DNA of 20,126 bases, from positions 1-20,126 of IMG/VR virus record IMGVR_UViG_3300030085_000209; one strand, written 5' to 3'. Positions 14,515-20,126 of this stretch are shown in pieces (the first letter of the stretch is position 1; each line of letters starts with the position of its first letter). This DNA comes from a virus. The translations under genes and the position numbers were made by a program. The notes under the pieces were generated by a model that was given only the letters and a program-made list of their open reading frames with translations, was not told the origin of the DNA and ran no database searches.

Positions 14515-15329
14515 TATTTACCTCCTTTATTTAAGTTAATTACATTGTCGGCTGACAATTTCTTACGAGCATTTTGCTGTATTGCACTGAACAACTTAGC
14601 TAAATCTAATTCAGTTGTCTGACCAATAAGACTTGGTGCAGTAACTTTTAGATCCATCCTGTGATCAGACACAGTACGCAAAGTCCTCTCGGTTCCTTTG
14701 CTAGAAGAACGTGTATCGATTCTGCATACACAGTTGAAGTATCTACCTAGCTTTGTAGATAGTTTAGAACCTACACTAGTTGGGTACGCTTTGGACACGC
14801 CCATGTCTCCTTCCATGTATTGCATATGCGTTGTAACAACCACGTTACAAGGCACTTCCGATCCTGTTATGTACTGTATGATATGTTGCACATCACGAGC
14901 CGCCGTTCCCCATTCTGGTTGCGACGCTTGATCAGTTGACTTCTTGTTATTGAAAACAAGAGCAGCACGAAGTGCAGCCTCGCCCATCAATGTTAAGCTG
15001 TCAATAACTAACACATCTTTATTAGTCCATTTAGAAACAGGACCGTATTCTTCATCTTCATCTTTCCAATTAGAAATTAAAGTTGCACCCTTACGAAACG
15101 CCTCCGCTCTACCCATAGGATCTTTCAATGTAACATAAGAAACATTGTTGACACCTGTTTCAGTTAAGAACTCGGGTAAAATGTCTAAGCCGTTGTCAAA
15201 ATCTAAGATACGTAACTTGTATCCTGCGTTCGCAAGAGTGGCTAATGAAGCCGTCTTACCAGAGCCACTATCTCCTACGAGTAGTAACTTGGTTACATCT
15301 ACTGATGTATGATTTTTTATACTTGCCAT
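14514..15329 (-). CDS. Sak4-like RecA-fold ATPase (ssDNA annealing/recombination)
   Basis: 271 residues. Walker A GDSGSGKT is at residues 19-26, and Walker B DVLVIDSLT is near 105-113. A DFDNGLDIL motif follows the first helix, and the strand VVVTTHMQYM lies where RecA-fold proteins have motif III. Lengths and order match Sak4 proteins, phage RecA-core ATPases used for single-strand annealing. The C-terminal ~30 residues are basic and extend past the core. It has its own promoter at 15351-15378 and AGGAG before the ATG. It is followed at once by the OB-like gene and preceded by an AddB/Cas4-like nuclease, together a recombination module. RecA-core ATPase is sure; the Sak4 subgroup is a strong inference. 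Confidence 0.88.
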   Translation of the reverse strand: MASIKNHTSVDVTKLLLVGDSGSGKTASLATLANAGYKLRILDFDNGLDILPEFLTETGVNNVSYVTLKDPMGRAEAFRKGATLISNWKDEDEEYGPVSKWTNKDVLVIDSLTLMGEAALRAALVFNNKKSTDQASQPEWGTAARDVQHIIQYITGSEVPCNVVVTTHMQYMEGDMGVSKAYPTSVGSKLSTKLGRYFNCVCRIDTRSSSKGTERTLRTVSDHRMDLKVTAPSLIGQTTELDLAKLFSAIQQNARKKLSADNVINLNKGGK

Positions 15330-15350
15330 ATTTATCTCCTGTATTTTGTA

Positions 15351-15378
15351 ATATTAGCATAATTAAAATTTTTGTCAA
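15351..15378 (-). promoter_or_regulatory. Promoter for the Sak4/replication unit, built on a stop codon
   Basis: A perfect TTGACA (15373-15378) includes the TGA stop codon of the upstream nuclease gene (15375-15377). After 16 bases ending TGC comes TAATAT (15351-15356), so it has the extended -10. The leader to the ATG at 15329 would be about 15 bases and contains AGGAG. Confidence 0.72.
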
Positions 15379-16334
15379 GAAGTTTTTTTACCAAATAAAT
15401 TTTCTGCGTGTATGACTTCTGCTTCTCTAACCAGGTCATCGTGTAACGCAACTTCAAAGTCTTCCTTCAACAATGTGGCACGGTGGTCAGGTGATTCGGC
15501 ACACACTTCCCTGAACTTACAACCACCATAGTTTCCACATGATGTAAAGTTAGCAGGGTAATACTGACTATCCCAATAGGCTTCAGATATTCCCAAGCTG
15601 TGTACTGTATCAGCATACCATTCATCAATAGATAAATTAGATACATTAAATACAGCACGATTAAATCTACAAAAGTGCACACCAGTTTGAACTGCATCAA
15701 TAATAAATCCACGCACAGGTAAATTTAATATGTGTCTCGCCGCCCACAAGTATGCATACACTTGATTGTTTGGTTGATAGTTTCTAAAATACATATCACT
15801 TAAAGAAGCCTTTGTTGTTTTTGTATCGCACAGATACAAGCCACCTTCAAACTCTACGATCTTATCTATCCTACCAGAAAATCTTTTACCTGTGTCGCCA
15901 AAGGGTACTTCAAATCTTTTCTCAAGACACGGTTCACCATTAGGCATAGACGCTATCTTTATATTATCATCCCAGTATTCATCCACTCTCCATACTATTG
16001 CACGAAGTGCGGCTTCTAATCCTCTGGCTTTATCTTCTGACAAAGATAGATCTGCTCCGTAATTCTTAAGTGTAAACTCAATAGCCTCACGCAGTGTCTC
16101 TTGTTTGTTTTTATTATGAAATCTACCTCTATCTAATATCTCATACGCGTCGTGTACCGCAGAGCCAAAGCCCGTAACCGTACCATAACTTTTTAATTTA
16201 TACCCACGTAAGTTTGTTAGATTGTATAGACGGGGGCACGCCAAGAAAGTTGATAGACTTGACGTATCCCACACCACTTGTTTAGGTTTGTCATCCACAT
16301 AAACATACTTCGGAATCCTATCTGGTTTAGACAT
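15375..16334 (-). CDS. Cas4/AddB-like PD-(D/E)XK nuclease with Fe-S cysteines
   Basis: 319 residues. It shows the RecB-type nuclease order: GFGSAVHDAYE (His61), SGRIDKIVE (Asp157), CDTKTTK (Asp170, Lys172) and the NQVYAYLW (Q-x3-Y, Gln191, Tyr195) motif. One Cys near the N-terminus (Cys33 in ACPRLY) and three at the C-terminus (Cys266, Cys272, Cys278 in CGNYGGCKFREVC) match the 4Fe-4S arrangement of Cas4 and AddB. It should be a DNA exonuclease that produces single-stranded ends for the neighbouring Sak4 ATPase. The start ATG lies inside the previous gene's end (eight-base overlap). No CRISPR or other cas gene is nearby, so a CRISPR role is not supported. Confidence 0.9.
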   Translation of the reverse strand: MSKPDRIPKYVYVDDKPKQVVWDTSSLSTFLACPRLYNLTNLRGYKLKSYGTVTGFGSAVHDAYEILDRGRFHNKNKQETLREAIEFTLKNYGADLSLSEDKARGLEAALRAIVWRVDEYWDDNIKIASMPNGEPCLEKRFEVPFGDTGKRFSGRIDKIVEFEGGLYLCDTKTTKASLSDMYFRNYQPNNQVYAYLWAARHILNLPVRGFIIDAVQTGVHFCRFNRAVFNVSNLSIDEWYADTVHSLGISEAYWDSQYYPANFTSCGNYGGCKFREVCAESPDHRATLLKEDFEVALHDDLVREAEVIHAENLFGKKTS

Positions 16335-16554
16335 CTTTAACTAGCACATCTAGTATACTACCTTCTGTCACAGGTTGAGCTTTAGTTCTTGCCGCCTTAC
16401 CTGTTATTCTTTTACCAGATTTTTCTGCCGCTCTGATATTCTCACGAGTCTTTTGTAGATACTCAATGATTGTATCAATATCTTTCTGGCTGTCCGCAAG
16501 TTCCATAGGATCTTTCTCTAATAGTTCTGTTGGTATCTCTAGTTCCTCACTCAT
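16327..16554 (-). CDS. Small charged helical protein, unknown
   Basis: 75 residues from ATG 16554, overlapping the upstream stop as ATGA. The first 45 residues are acidic and helical (MSEELEIPTELLEKDPMELA), followed by a basic stretch KSGKRITGKAARTKAQ and a short hydrophobic end. It overlaps the nuclease start by eight bases, so the two may be produced in a fixed ratio. No family recognised; an adaptor for the nuclease is only a guess. Confidence 0.75.
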   Translation of the reverse strand: MSEELEIPTELLEKDPMELADSQKDIDTIIEYLQKTRENIRAAEKSGKRITGKAARTKAQPVTEGSILDVLVKDV

Positions 16555-16814
16555 TCTGGATCTGTTCCTCCGTAACTAATTGTTTCTATTTGTGGTTCGT
16601 CTAAGCCTGCCGTCTCAAACGGTTCAACTGACATAATCTTTGCGTCTGGTATGGTAACCAAACCCATGGTTAATTTATTAGACACATACTTACGAGTAAC
16701 TTTATCAAACTTCATGTTTGATTCCATCACTTGTTTCGCCGCATCTTCTTTAGTCTTAGCTTCTACTGTCCAATGTTGCGTATACATGTGGCTAGTTGTA
16801 ACATCATACTTCAT
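16551..16814 (-). CDS. Small protein of alpha/beta type, unknown
   Basis: 87 residues, with an AGGAGG site eight bases before the ATG at 16814. The N-terminus (HMYTQHWTVEAKTKEDAAKQ) has a strand followed by a helix of the kind seen in small adaptor domains, then NKLTMGLVTIPDAKI as another strand. The C-terminus is acidic. It overlaps its upstream and downstream neighbours. No family is recognised with confidence. Confidence 0.75.
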   Translation of the reverse strand: MKYDVTTSHMYTQHWTVEAKTKEDAAKQVMESNMKFDKVTRKYVSNKLTMGLVTIPDAKIMSVEPFETAGLDEPQIETISYGGTDPE

Positions 16815-16968
16815 CTTGTCTCCCTCCTCTCATATATCTTTTATGAGGTTTATAATCTATGTTGTGCATCCTATTTAATGCCCACACTCTTGCCTTACCA
16901 GAACATATTTCTAGGTAAGCAAACATTTTAAATATAATTAAATATATCTTTTTAAAAATTTGGTTCAT
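16804..16968 (-). CDS. Small amphipathic/membrane-associated protein
   Basis: The frame is open back to 16986, but a GGAG site ahead of the ATG at 16968 makes this 54-residue product likely. The N-terminus MNQIFKKIYLIIFKMFAYLE is hydrophobic with Lys at regular intervals, suggesting membrane association or an amphipathic helix. The rest is basic (KARVWALNRMHNIDYKPHKRY, RGGR). It overlaps the upstream gene's stop by 17 bases. No family recognised; the short length leaves some doubt. Confidence 0.55.
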   Translation of the reverse strand: MNQIFKKIYLIIFKMFAYLEICSGKARVWALNRMHNIDYKPHKRYMRGGRQDEV

Positions 16969-17134
16969 ACTCCACTCCTTCGTCACTTAATTTTTTATAG
17001 TGAAGGTAGAGTGACTTTGCTTCATGGTATTGCCGCCACCTACCTTCAAACTCTGCGTCATACATCTTGTCTGCCCAATGCTTAAGTTGGGTAGGCACAT
17101 GATCAATGTATTGTTTTTCCTGTAATGTTTGCAT
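16952..17134 (-). CDS. Small helical protein, unknown
   Basis: 60 residues from ATG 17134, which lies 32 bases inside the preceding gene. It appears wholly helical and charged (QLKHWADKMYDAEFEGRWRQ, then HEAKSLYLHYKKLSDEG). The ribosome-binding site is weak, so the start could be slightly different. No family recognised. It lies in a run of small overlapping genes that are typical of phage early host-takeover cassettes. Confidence 0.6.
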   Translation of the reverse strand: MQTLQEKQYIDHVPTQLKHWADKMYDAEFEGRWRQYHEAKSLYLHYKKLSDEGVEYEPNF

Positions 17135-17426
17135 TGTACATCCAATCTTCTAATGCGTCTGGTTCTTGACCTTCTTCCCTCATGGAAGCTAAGTCTTTTT
17201 CTATTAAATGTCCTATCGAAGTTGCATTTTGTACACACACCGATAACATATGCAACGCAGGTAAACTACCTGCTGATGTTAATATCATTCGCATACCCAT
17301 TTCAATCAGTGCTGATTCCACTAATGCCATAGGATACTTCATGCATAAATCTGCGATAGGTTTCTTTAGTTCATCCAAACAATCATTAAACATTTTTTGT
17401 TGGACTTTATTTAGTTCATCGCTCAT
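17103..17426 (-). CDS. Helical protein of unknown function
   Basis: 107 residues from ATG 17426, overlapping the upstream stop as ATGA. The sequence is helical with a charged start (MSDELNKVQQKMFNDCLDEL), then a hydrophobic middle ALVESALIEMGMRMILTSAG, and a Cys in HMLSVCVQNATS. This could be a four-helix bundle. No family recognised. It is transcribed with the early cassette. Confidence 0.72.
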   Translation of the reverse strand: MSDELNKVQQKMFNDCLDELKKPIADLCMKYPMALVESALIEMGMRMILTSAGSLPALHMLSVCVQNATSIGHLIEKDLASMREEGQEPDALEDWMYNANITGKTIH

Positions 17427-17743
17427 AGTTTATTTCCTTCCTCATCTGTCATATCAAATGATTTCGTTTCTAATGAAGATGTAATTGTAACACAATCATT
17501 TTTAATGTCAAACACTAAATGATCGTATCGCATTTCATCTACACCATCTTTGCTTTTCATCTGTGTACGATATGCTTTCACATATCTATACAATCTCATC
17601 TTCAAAGCGAATGGTTTGTCATGCCGTAGATATATACAAGGCTCGTCACTCTCACTATTATCCAGATGATCGACGGCTTTTTCCAATGCGTTCGATAAAT
17701 CTGTCGAGTGCAATAGGTTGTATGTCTTCGGATTGTACGCCAT
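17423..17743 (-). CDS. Alpha/beta protein, unknown
   Basis: The frame extends to 17770, but AGGAGG three bases before the ATG at 17743 indicates the 106-residue form (MAYNPKTYNLLHSTDLSNAL). Helices occupy the first half; the second half has strands (YDHLVFDIKNDCVTITSSLE) before an acidic tail. It overlaps the preceding gene by about 85 bases, which is long for this genome and is a reason to be cautious about its start or that neighbour's end. No family recognised. Confidence 0.7.
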   Translation of the reverse strand: MAYNPKTYNLLHSTDLSNALEKAVDHLDNSESDEPCIYLRHDKPFALKMRLYRYVKAYRTQMKSKDGVDEMRYDHLVFDIKNDCVTITSSLETKSFDMTDEEGNKL

Positions 17744-17903
17744 ATTCCTCCTGTATATGTTCATAGTCATTGTGATCTAAACTTAAATCATCATTATGTT
17801 TAGATGTGTCTTCGATATTAACTGTGTATCCATCTAATACAAAGTCACCATCTTCTAAGATGTCATCTTCTTGTTCTATTTTTTTCTTGTATGGTTCTGC
17901 CAT
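17658..17903 (-). CDS. Acidic small protein, unknown
   Basis: 81 residues with an AGGAG site seven bases before the ATG at 17903. It is strongly acidic in the middle (EQEDDILEDGDFVLDGYTVN, DLSLDHNDYEHIQEEYG) with a basic end (RFIERIGKSRRSSG). Such acidic early proteins in phages sometimes mimic DNA or bind host enzymes, but nothing here shows that. The basic tail coincides with the overlap of the next gene. Confidence 0.7.
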   Translation of the reverse strand: MAEPYKKKIEQEDDILEDGDFVLDGYTVNIEDTSKHNDDLSLDHNDYEHIQEEYGVQSEDIQPIALDRFIERIGKSRRSSG

Positions 17904-18055
17904 ATTCTAACTCCTATTAATATATAAGATATAATCATCAAAGCAACGAACGGATTTCGAAACTTTTCTTCAGTAATAAAACCTACAATAGCGATTAAAG
18001 GGAACGCTGTCAAGCCCCCAATAAACATAAGGTAGGACATAAATTCTATAATCAT
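17876..18055 (-). CDS. Small two-TM membrane protein
   Basis: 59 residues from ATG 18055, chosen because it overlaps the upstream stop as ATGA and has GGAG eight bases upstream; a GTG at 18064 is possible but has no better site. Two hydrophobic segments, about residues 5-28 (MSYLMFIGGLTAFPLIAIVG) and 36-51 (NPFVALMIISYILIGV), are separated by a charged loop TEEKFR, and the tail is basic (HTRKK). This predicts a hairpin in the inner membrane. Function unknown; superinfection exclusion or membrane disturbance are possibilities. Confidence 0.75.
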   Translation of the reverse strand: MIIEFMSYLMFIGGLTAFPLIAIVGFITEEKFRNPFVALMIISYILIGVRIWQNHTRKK

Positions 18056-18468
18056 AGTGACCACTCCTTTATGTTGTCTACTGCTTCAATGTCTTTAACT
18101 GGCATAAGTCTATGGTTGTTGCCAGGAAACATAAAGACTAACACAGATCCAACTTCATATTCTTTTGTTACTTCATTCATCACATCTATTTGAAAAGGGT
18201 AGTATGATGATCCACTCTCGATAGCATTTACTCTATCCATAGTTTCTGGTGTGACTGACCACACCTCACCCCGTATTCTAAATCCTTTCTCTCTTGCCAC
18301 AAGAATAGGAAAACTTTTTGCGTAACTAAACAAATCATACTTGTCATCCGCTGTCACATATGTGCCAACAAATTCAGATGAATTGCCTAACACACTGTGT
18401 AGTCTGCCATTCTTTTTTAATGTGCCATAGACGAATAGATTAGTCCTCCAATCATAATCATTCGACAT
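18052..18468 (-). CDS. Gamma-glutamylcyclotransferase-fold (AIG2/GGCT-like) protein
   Basis: 138 residues. The signature LFVYGTLKKNGRLHSVLG at residues 11-28 is the substrate-binding loop of the GGCT/AIG2 fold, and GEVWSVTPETMDRVNAIESG contains Glu84 at the expected catalytic acid. Family members cyclise gamma-glutamyl amines or peptides to 5-oxoproline, so this could act on glutathione-like or gamma-glutamyl metabolites, or on a modified macromolecule. In phages their targets are mostly unknown. An AAAGGA site precedes the ATG by seven bases, and the stop overlaps the next start. It belongs to the early cassette. Confidence 0.88.
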   Translation of the reverse strand: MSNDYDWRTNLFVYGTLKKNGRLHSVLGNSSEFVGTYVTADDKYDLFSYAKSFPILVAREKGFRIRGEVWSVTPETMDRVNAIESGSSYYPFQIDVMNEVTKEYEVGSVLVFMFPGNNHRLMPVKDIEAVDNIKEWSL

Positions 18469-18724
18469 TAATTTGTCCTTTCAATATTGTTTTCTTTGTA
18501 ATACAGTTGGTGGGAATAACAACACCCCCACCACCACATTGACTCTCCTCGTCAAAAGATGATACAAGAATGACAGAATCATTGTCTTCTTTGATAACAT
18601 ATCCGACACTTGTGACAGGTCTTAGCTTTTGTTCTTGCAATTCTTTCAAGTCCTGCCATGAGTTATCATCCGACATAGCGTCGAGCCAATCAATCAATAC
18701 AATTTGTAGTTCATCTTTCTTCAT
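18458..18724 (-). CDS. Small beta-rich protein, unknown
   Basis: The frame can start at 18736, but that ATG is itself followed by AGGAGG, which serves the second ATG at 18724; that gives 88 residues (MKKDELQIVLIDWLDAM). The middle, SVGYVIKEDNDSVILVSSFD, reads as strand-turn-strand, then a Gly-rich GGGGVVIPTNCI segment. I recall similar 'GyVi-IP..I' small phage proteins with no assigned function. It overlaps the next gene by eleven bases. Confidence 0.75.
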   Translation of the reverse strand: MKKDELQIVLIDWLDAMSDDNSWQDLKELQEQKLRPVTSVGYVIKEDNDSVILVSSFDEESQCGGGGVVIPTNCITKKTILKGQINVE

Positions 18725-19220
18725 AGTCCTCCTCATATGTATCGTTAAACTCTGACCATACTTCTTCTATTCGATCATTAATCATGTTCTCAATTTCTCT
18801 GGAATAATTTGTTGGTCTTCGTCTTGGTCTGATTTGTCCAACTATACCAAGATTAGTATTGATCTTTTTACCAGACGAAAGTATCTTATCCCAATGCTCT
18901 TTGTCATAATCAATAAGAACTCGTCTACCTACTTTCTTAATACGAACATTGAATAAGTCCTCGCCATTATTCTTACGAGTATTGTTTATGTTGTTAATAT
19001 ATTTATTCCATCTGCGAGTATCTTCACGAGCATAGTCAGATAACCTGCGACGATAGTACACAGGTCTACCTGTTATATTAACATCACGAATTAAGTCTGC
19101 GACATCTGTCATTTCTTCTTCGTTCCATATGTATTCGTTACCATCTTCATCTTGTTCATACTGAGGATGAACATATCTAACTTGTATCGCATTGTCAGGT
19201 ATATACTTTCCGATAATCAT
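18711..19220 (-). CDS. Charged protein of unknown function
   Basis: 169 residues from ATG 19220, overlapping as ATGA the stop of a possible upstream 24-residue peptide. It begins with strands (MIIGKYIPDNAIQVRYVHP), then an acidic patch and long basic helices (VYYRRRLSDYAREDTRRWNK). The middle (KVGRRVLIDYDKEHWDKIL) and IRPRRRP stretches suggest nucleic-acid contact; the tail is acidic. No family recognised. Its own ribosome-binding site is weak, so coupling to the upstream peptide is likely. Confidence 0.75.
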   Translation of the reverse strand: MIIGKYIPDNAIQVRYVHPQYEQDEDGNEYIWNEEEMTDVADLIRDVNITGRPVYYRRRLSDYAREDTRRWNKYINNINNTRKNNGEDLFNVRIKKVGRRVLIDYDKEHWDKILSSGKKINTNLGIVGQIRPRRRPTNYSREIENMINDRIEEVWSEFNDTYEEDYEER

Positions 19221-19291
19221 TTCAGATACCAGATGATGAATATACCAATAAGACTAAGAATAAGATACAAAACTGAGTTGTCAATTTCCAT
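19217..19291 (-). CDS. 24-residue single-TM peptide (start ambiguous)
   Basis: From ATG 19291 this reads MEIDNSVLYLILSLIGIFII and ends WYLK, a typical tiny transmembrane peptide. GGAGG lies about nine bases upstream, and its TGA overlaps the next ATG as ATGA. An alternative frame from ATG 19296 (stop at 19222), closer to the same GGAGG and overlapping the upstream stop as ATGA, also gives a hydrophobic 24-residue peptide. Only one need be real; the ATGA coupling to the next large gene favours the first. Confidence 0.45.
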   Translation of the reverse strand: MEIDNSVLYLILSLIGIFIIWYLK

Positions 19292-19292
19292 T

Positions 19293-19385
19293 TCATCTGC
19301 CCTCCTTCACAAAGGTATAAGTTCCAAGTGCGATGCAGCCACACGCCACACCACAAATAAAAGTTAATAATGTAATTATAATCAT
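19293..19385 (-). CDS. 30-residue hydrophobic peptide candidate
   Basis: A frame from ATG 19385, with AGGAG six bases upstream, reads MIIITLLTFICGVACGCIAL and ends FVKEGR: a single membrane helix with three Cys. Its end overlaps the next possible start by ATGA. Against it, the ATG sits within the -10 element of a promoter candidate, which would start transcripts inside the frame, so it would need a transcript from farther upstream. Confidence 0.4.
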   Translation of the reverse strand: MIIITLLTFICGVACGCIALGTYTFVKEGR

Positions 19386-19408
19386 AGCATACTCCTGTAA
19401 TTTGTCAA
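19381..19408 (-). promoter_or_regulatory. Promoter candidate for early cassette next to repeat array
   Basis: A perfect TTGACA (19403-19408), 16 bases ending TGC, then TATGAT (19381-19386) on the minus strand. The -35 begins seven bases from the left repeat array (19416-19448), a position suited to an activator or repressor. It would start transcripts for the 169-residue gene and onwards. Confidence 0.6.
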
Positions 19409-19415
19409 TAGAAAA

Positions 19416-19591
19416 AACACCGATAGAACACCGAAAGAACTCGATAGGTCAAGATATCTAAGGTGTGGGGTATGTGTTATCCCTATTAACGATTTAAAAT
19501 TTATTATTATTTTTCTTATAATAATATACTGAACTGCCCCCTTGACAGTAAACATGATACCCTCGTGTCCTATCGGTGTCATGTCGGTGTT
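19416..19591. repeat. Inverted arrays of 11-bp repeats flanking AT-rich core
   Basis: Left array: AACACCGATAG (19416-19426), AACACCGAAAG (19427-19437) and a degenerate AACTCGATAGG (19438-19448). Right array, in opposite orientation: CTATCGGTGTC (19570-19580), ATGTCGGTGTT (19581-19591) and a decayed copy at 19559-19569. The units are head to tail at 11 bp, about one helical turn. The midpoint falls in an AT-only stretch near 19495-19528. This stretch has no convincing gene (a 66-codon open frame covers it). Candidate replication origin or operator. Confidence 0.65.
19523..19552 (-). promoter_or_regulatory. Weak second promoter candidate inside the repeat-flanked core
   Basis: TTTACT (19547-19552), 18 bases, then TATATT (19523-19528) on the minus strand. 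It lacks the TGN element shared by the other candidates, so it is less certain, but its transcripts would pass through the left repeat array and could supply the leader for the 30-residue peptide frame. Confidence 0.35.
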
Positions 19592-20120
19592 ATACTACCA
19601 TGTTATAAGCCCTTAGACTTGGGTTTTGTTCTTCCGTAAACAAACACGCAAAGCTGTTAAACCTATCTTGATAGTTTGCTCTATGCATTGATAATGCCAT
19701 AGCTTTTTTAGGTATATTCATACTATGCCCCCACGCTCTAAGCGTTTGTAATTTGTGAGTAGCATGACCTCTTTGAAAGTTACCAATCCATTCACACAAA
19801 TCAAATCTTCTAATAGATGTAGAAGTCAATCTCTTGTTGCCAATGTAGTTCCACTCGCCCATTCGTTTTAATCTCTCAACTAATTGTGGTAAAGACACTT
19901 GTAAAGTACTATTGCTTTTTAGATTTATAAGAGTCTGTGGATACTGTTTAGTATGAGGATCGTATAACTCATCATATTCTGATTTGCGTATGCGAACACC
20001 ATTGAATGTAATATACTTTATATTATCCACAGGTATTATACCATCATGATCAAGCCATCTAATTGAGGTAGAAGATTCGCCACTAGGCACATACCCATAG
20101 CTAATATTCTTTAGATGCAT
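19590..20120 (-). CDS. Unknown protein, possibly continuing beyond the window
   Basis: 176 residues from ATG 20120 to a stop at 19590. The frame is open to the edge (20126), so the true start may lie outside. It begins with strands (SYGYVPSGESSTSIRWLDHD, then NIKYITFNGVRIRK), and the C-terminal half is basic and helical (RLTSTSIRRFDLCEWIGNFQ and HKLQTLRAWGHSMN). The basic C-terminus could bind DNA. Its stop codon lies inside the right-hand repeat array, so the encoded protein could be the repeat-binding factor, as often happens when a regulator is next to its site. No family recognised. Confidence 0.7.
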   Translation of the reverse strand: MHLKNISYGYVPSGESSTSIRWLDHDGIIPVDNIKYITFNGVRIRKSEYDELYDPHTKQYPQTLINLKSNSTLQVSLPQLVERLKRMGEWNYIGNKRLTSTSIRRFDLCEWIGNFQRGHATHKLQTLRAWGHSMNIPKKAMALSMHRANYQDRFNSFACLFTEEQNPSLRAYNMVV

Positions 20121-20126
20121 GTGGTT

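Noticed and set aside
15467-15712. 81-codon minus-strand frame inside the nuclease gene
   Set aside because: Entirely within a gene whose catalytic motifs are intact in the other frame; no ribosome-binding site.
15375-16334. Cas4 as part of a CRISPR system
   Set aside because: No repeats, cas1 or cas2; phage recombination context explains the nuclease better.
16987-17238. 83-codon minus-strand frame with Cys and Arg-rich content
   Set aside because: Overlaps two better-supported small genes; composition reads as a shifted frame and it lacks a start signal.
19382-19582. 66-codon minus-strand frame across the repeat region
   Set aside because: It spans the repeats and AT-rich core, has no convincing ribosome-binding site and its product looks like translated AT-rich DNA; the region is better seen as regulatory.
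19416-19591. CRISPR array
   Set aside because: The repeats are 11 bp, directly adjacent, with no spacers; they face each other across one core.

Overview
This window looks like part of an AT-rich tailed bacteriophage (Caudoviricetes), most plausibly a marine one. Every convincing gene is on the minus strand, so transcription runs from high to low coordinates. Genes overlap by 1-14 bases (ATGA, TAATG and TGATG junctions) and most have clear GGAG-type ribosome-binding sites. The marine label is an inference from recalled gene content: a class Ia ribonucleotide reductase, a family A polymerase with a UDG-like domain, a Sak4-type ATPase, a 2OG-Fe(II) oxygenase and signal-peptide-bearing surface proteins. 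No terminase, capsid or tail gene, tRNA or integrase is visible.

In transcription order: (1) 19590-20126 holds an unrecognised gene running to the window edge. (2) 19386-19589 is a non-coding control region in which 11-bp repeats, inverted relative to each other, flank an AT-rich core. It is a candidate origin or operator. (3) 16327-19385 is an early-type cassette of small, mostly unknown genes, including a gamma-glutamylcyclotransferase-fold protein and small membrane peptides. (4) 9460-16334 is replication and recombination: a Cas4/AddB-like nuclease with Fe-S cysteines, a Sak4-like ATPase, a putative single-stranded-DNA-binding partner, a UDG-like/exonuclease protein, two small genes, the polymerase, a small gene and a DUF3987-like helicase candidate. 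(5) 6680-9400 is nrdA-nrdB. (6) 4272-6578 is a 2OG-Fe(II) oxygenase, two small basic genes and an HTH-metallophosphoesterase fusion. (7) 1-4202 is an envelope or late cassette: small genes including a hidden Cys-rich ORF, a lysozyme-like transglycosylase, a multi-TM protein, two large secreted proteins and a truncated membrane protein.

The genes form a nucleotide-to-DNA programme: RNR supplies dNTPs, the split polymerase and helicase copy DNA, and nuclease, Sak4 and SSB-like protein recombine it. Five promoter candidates share one layout: a TTGACA-like -35, a 16-17 base spacer ending in TGN, and a TATAAT-like -10. Four sit at or just after the stop codon of the preceding gene, so they divide the strand into units: early cassette, sak4/replication, nrdAB, oxygenase unit and late cassette.

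The most striking observations are: a family A polymerase whose exonuclease domain is itself divided, with motifs ExoI and ExoII in one protein and ExoIII in another; the repeat-flanked AT-rich region; a leader with alternative hairpins before the oxygenase; and an overlooked Cys-rich 44-residue ORF overlapping what would otherwise be read as a signal peptide. All assignments come from reading the sequence; no searches were run.
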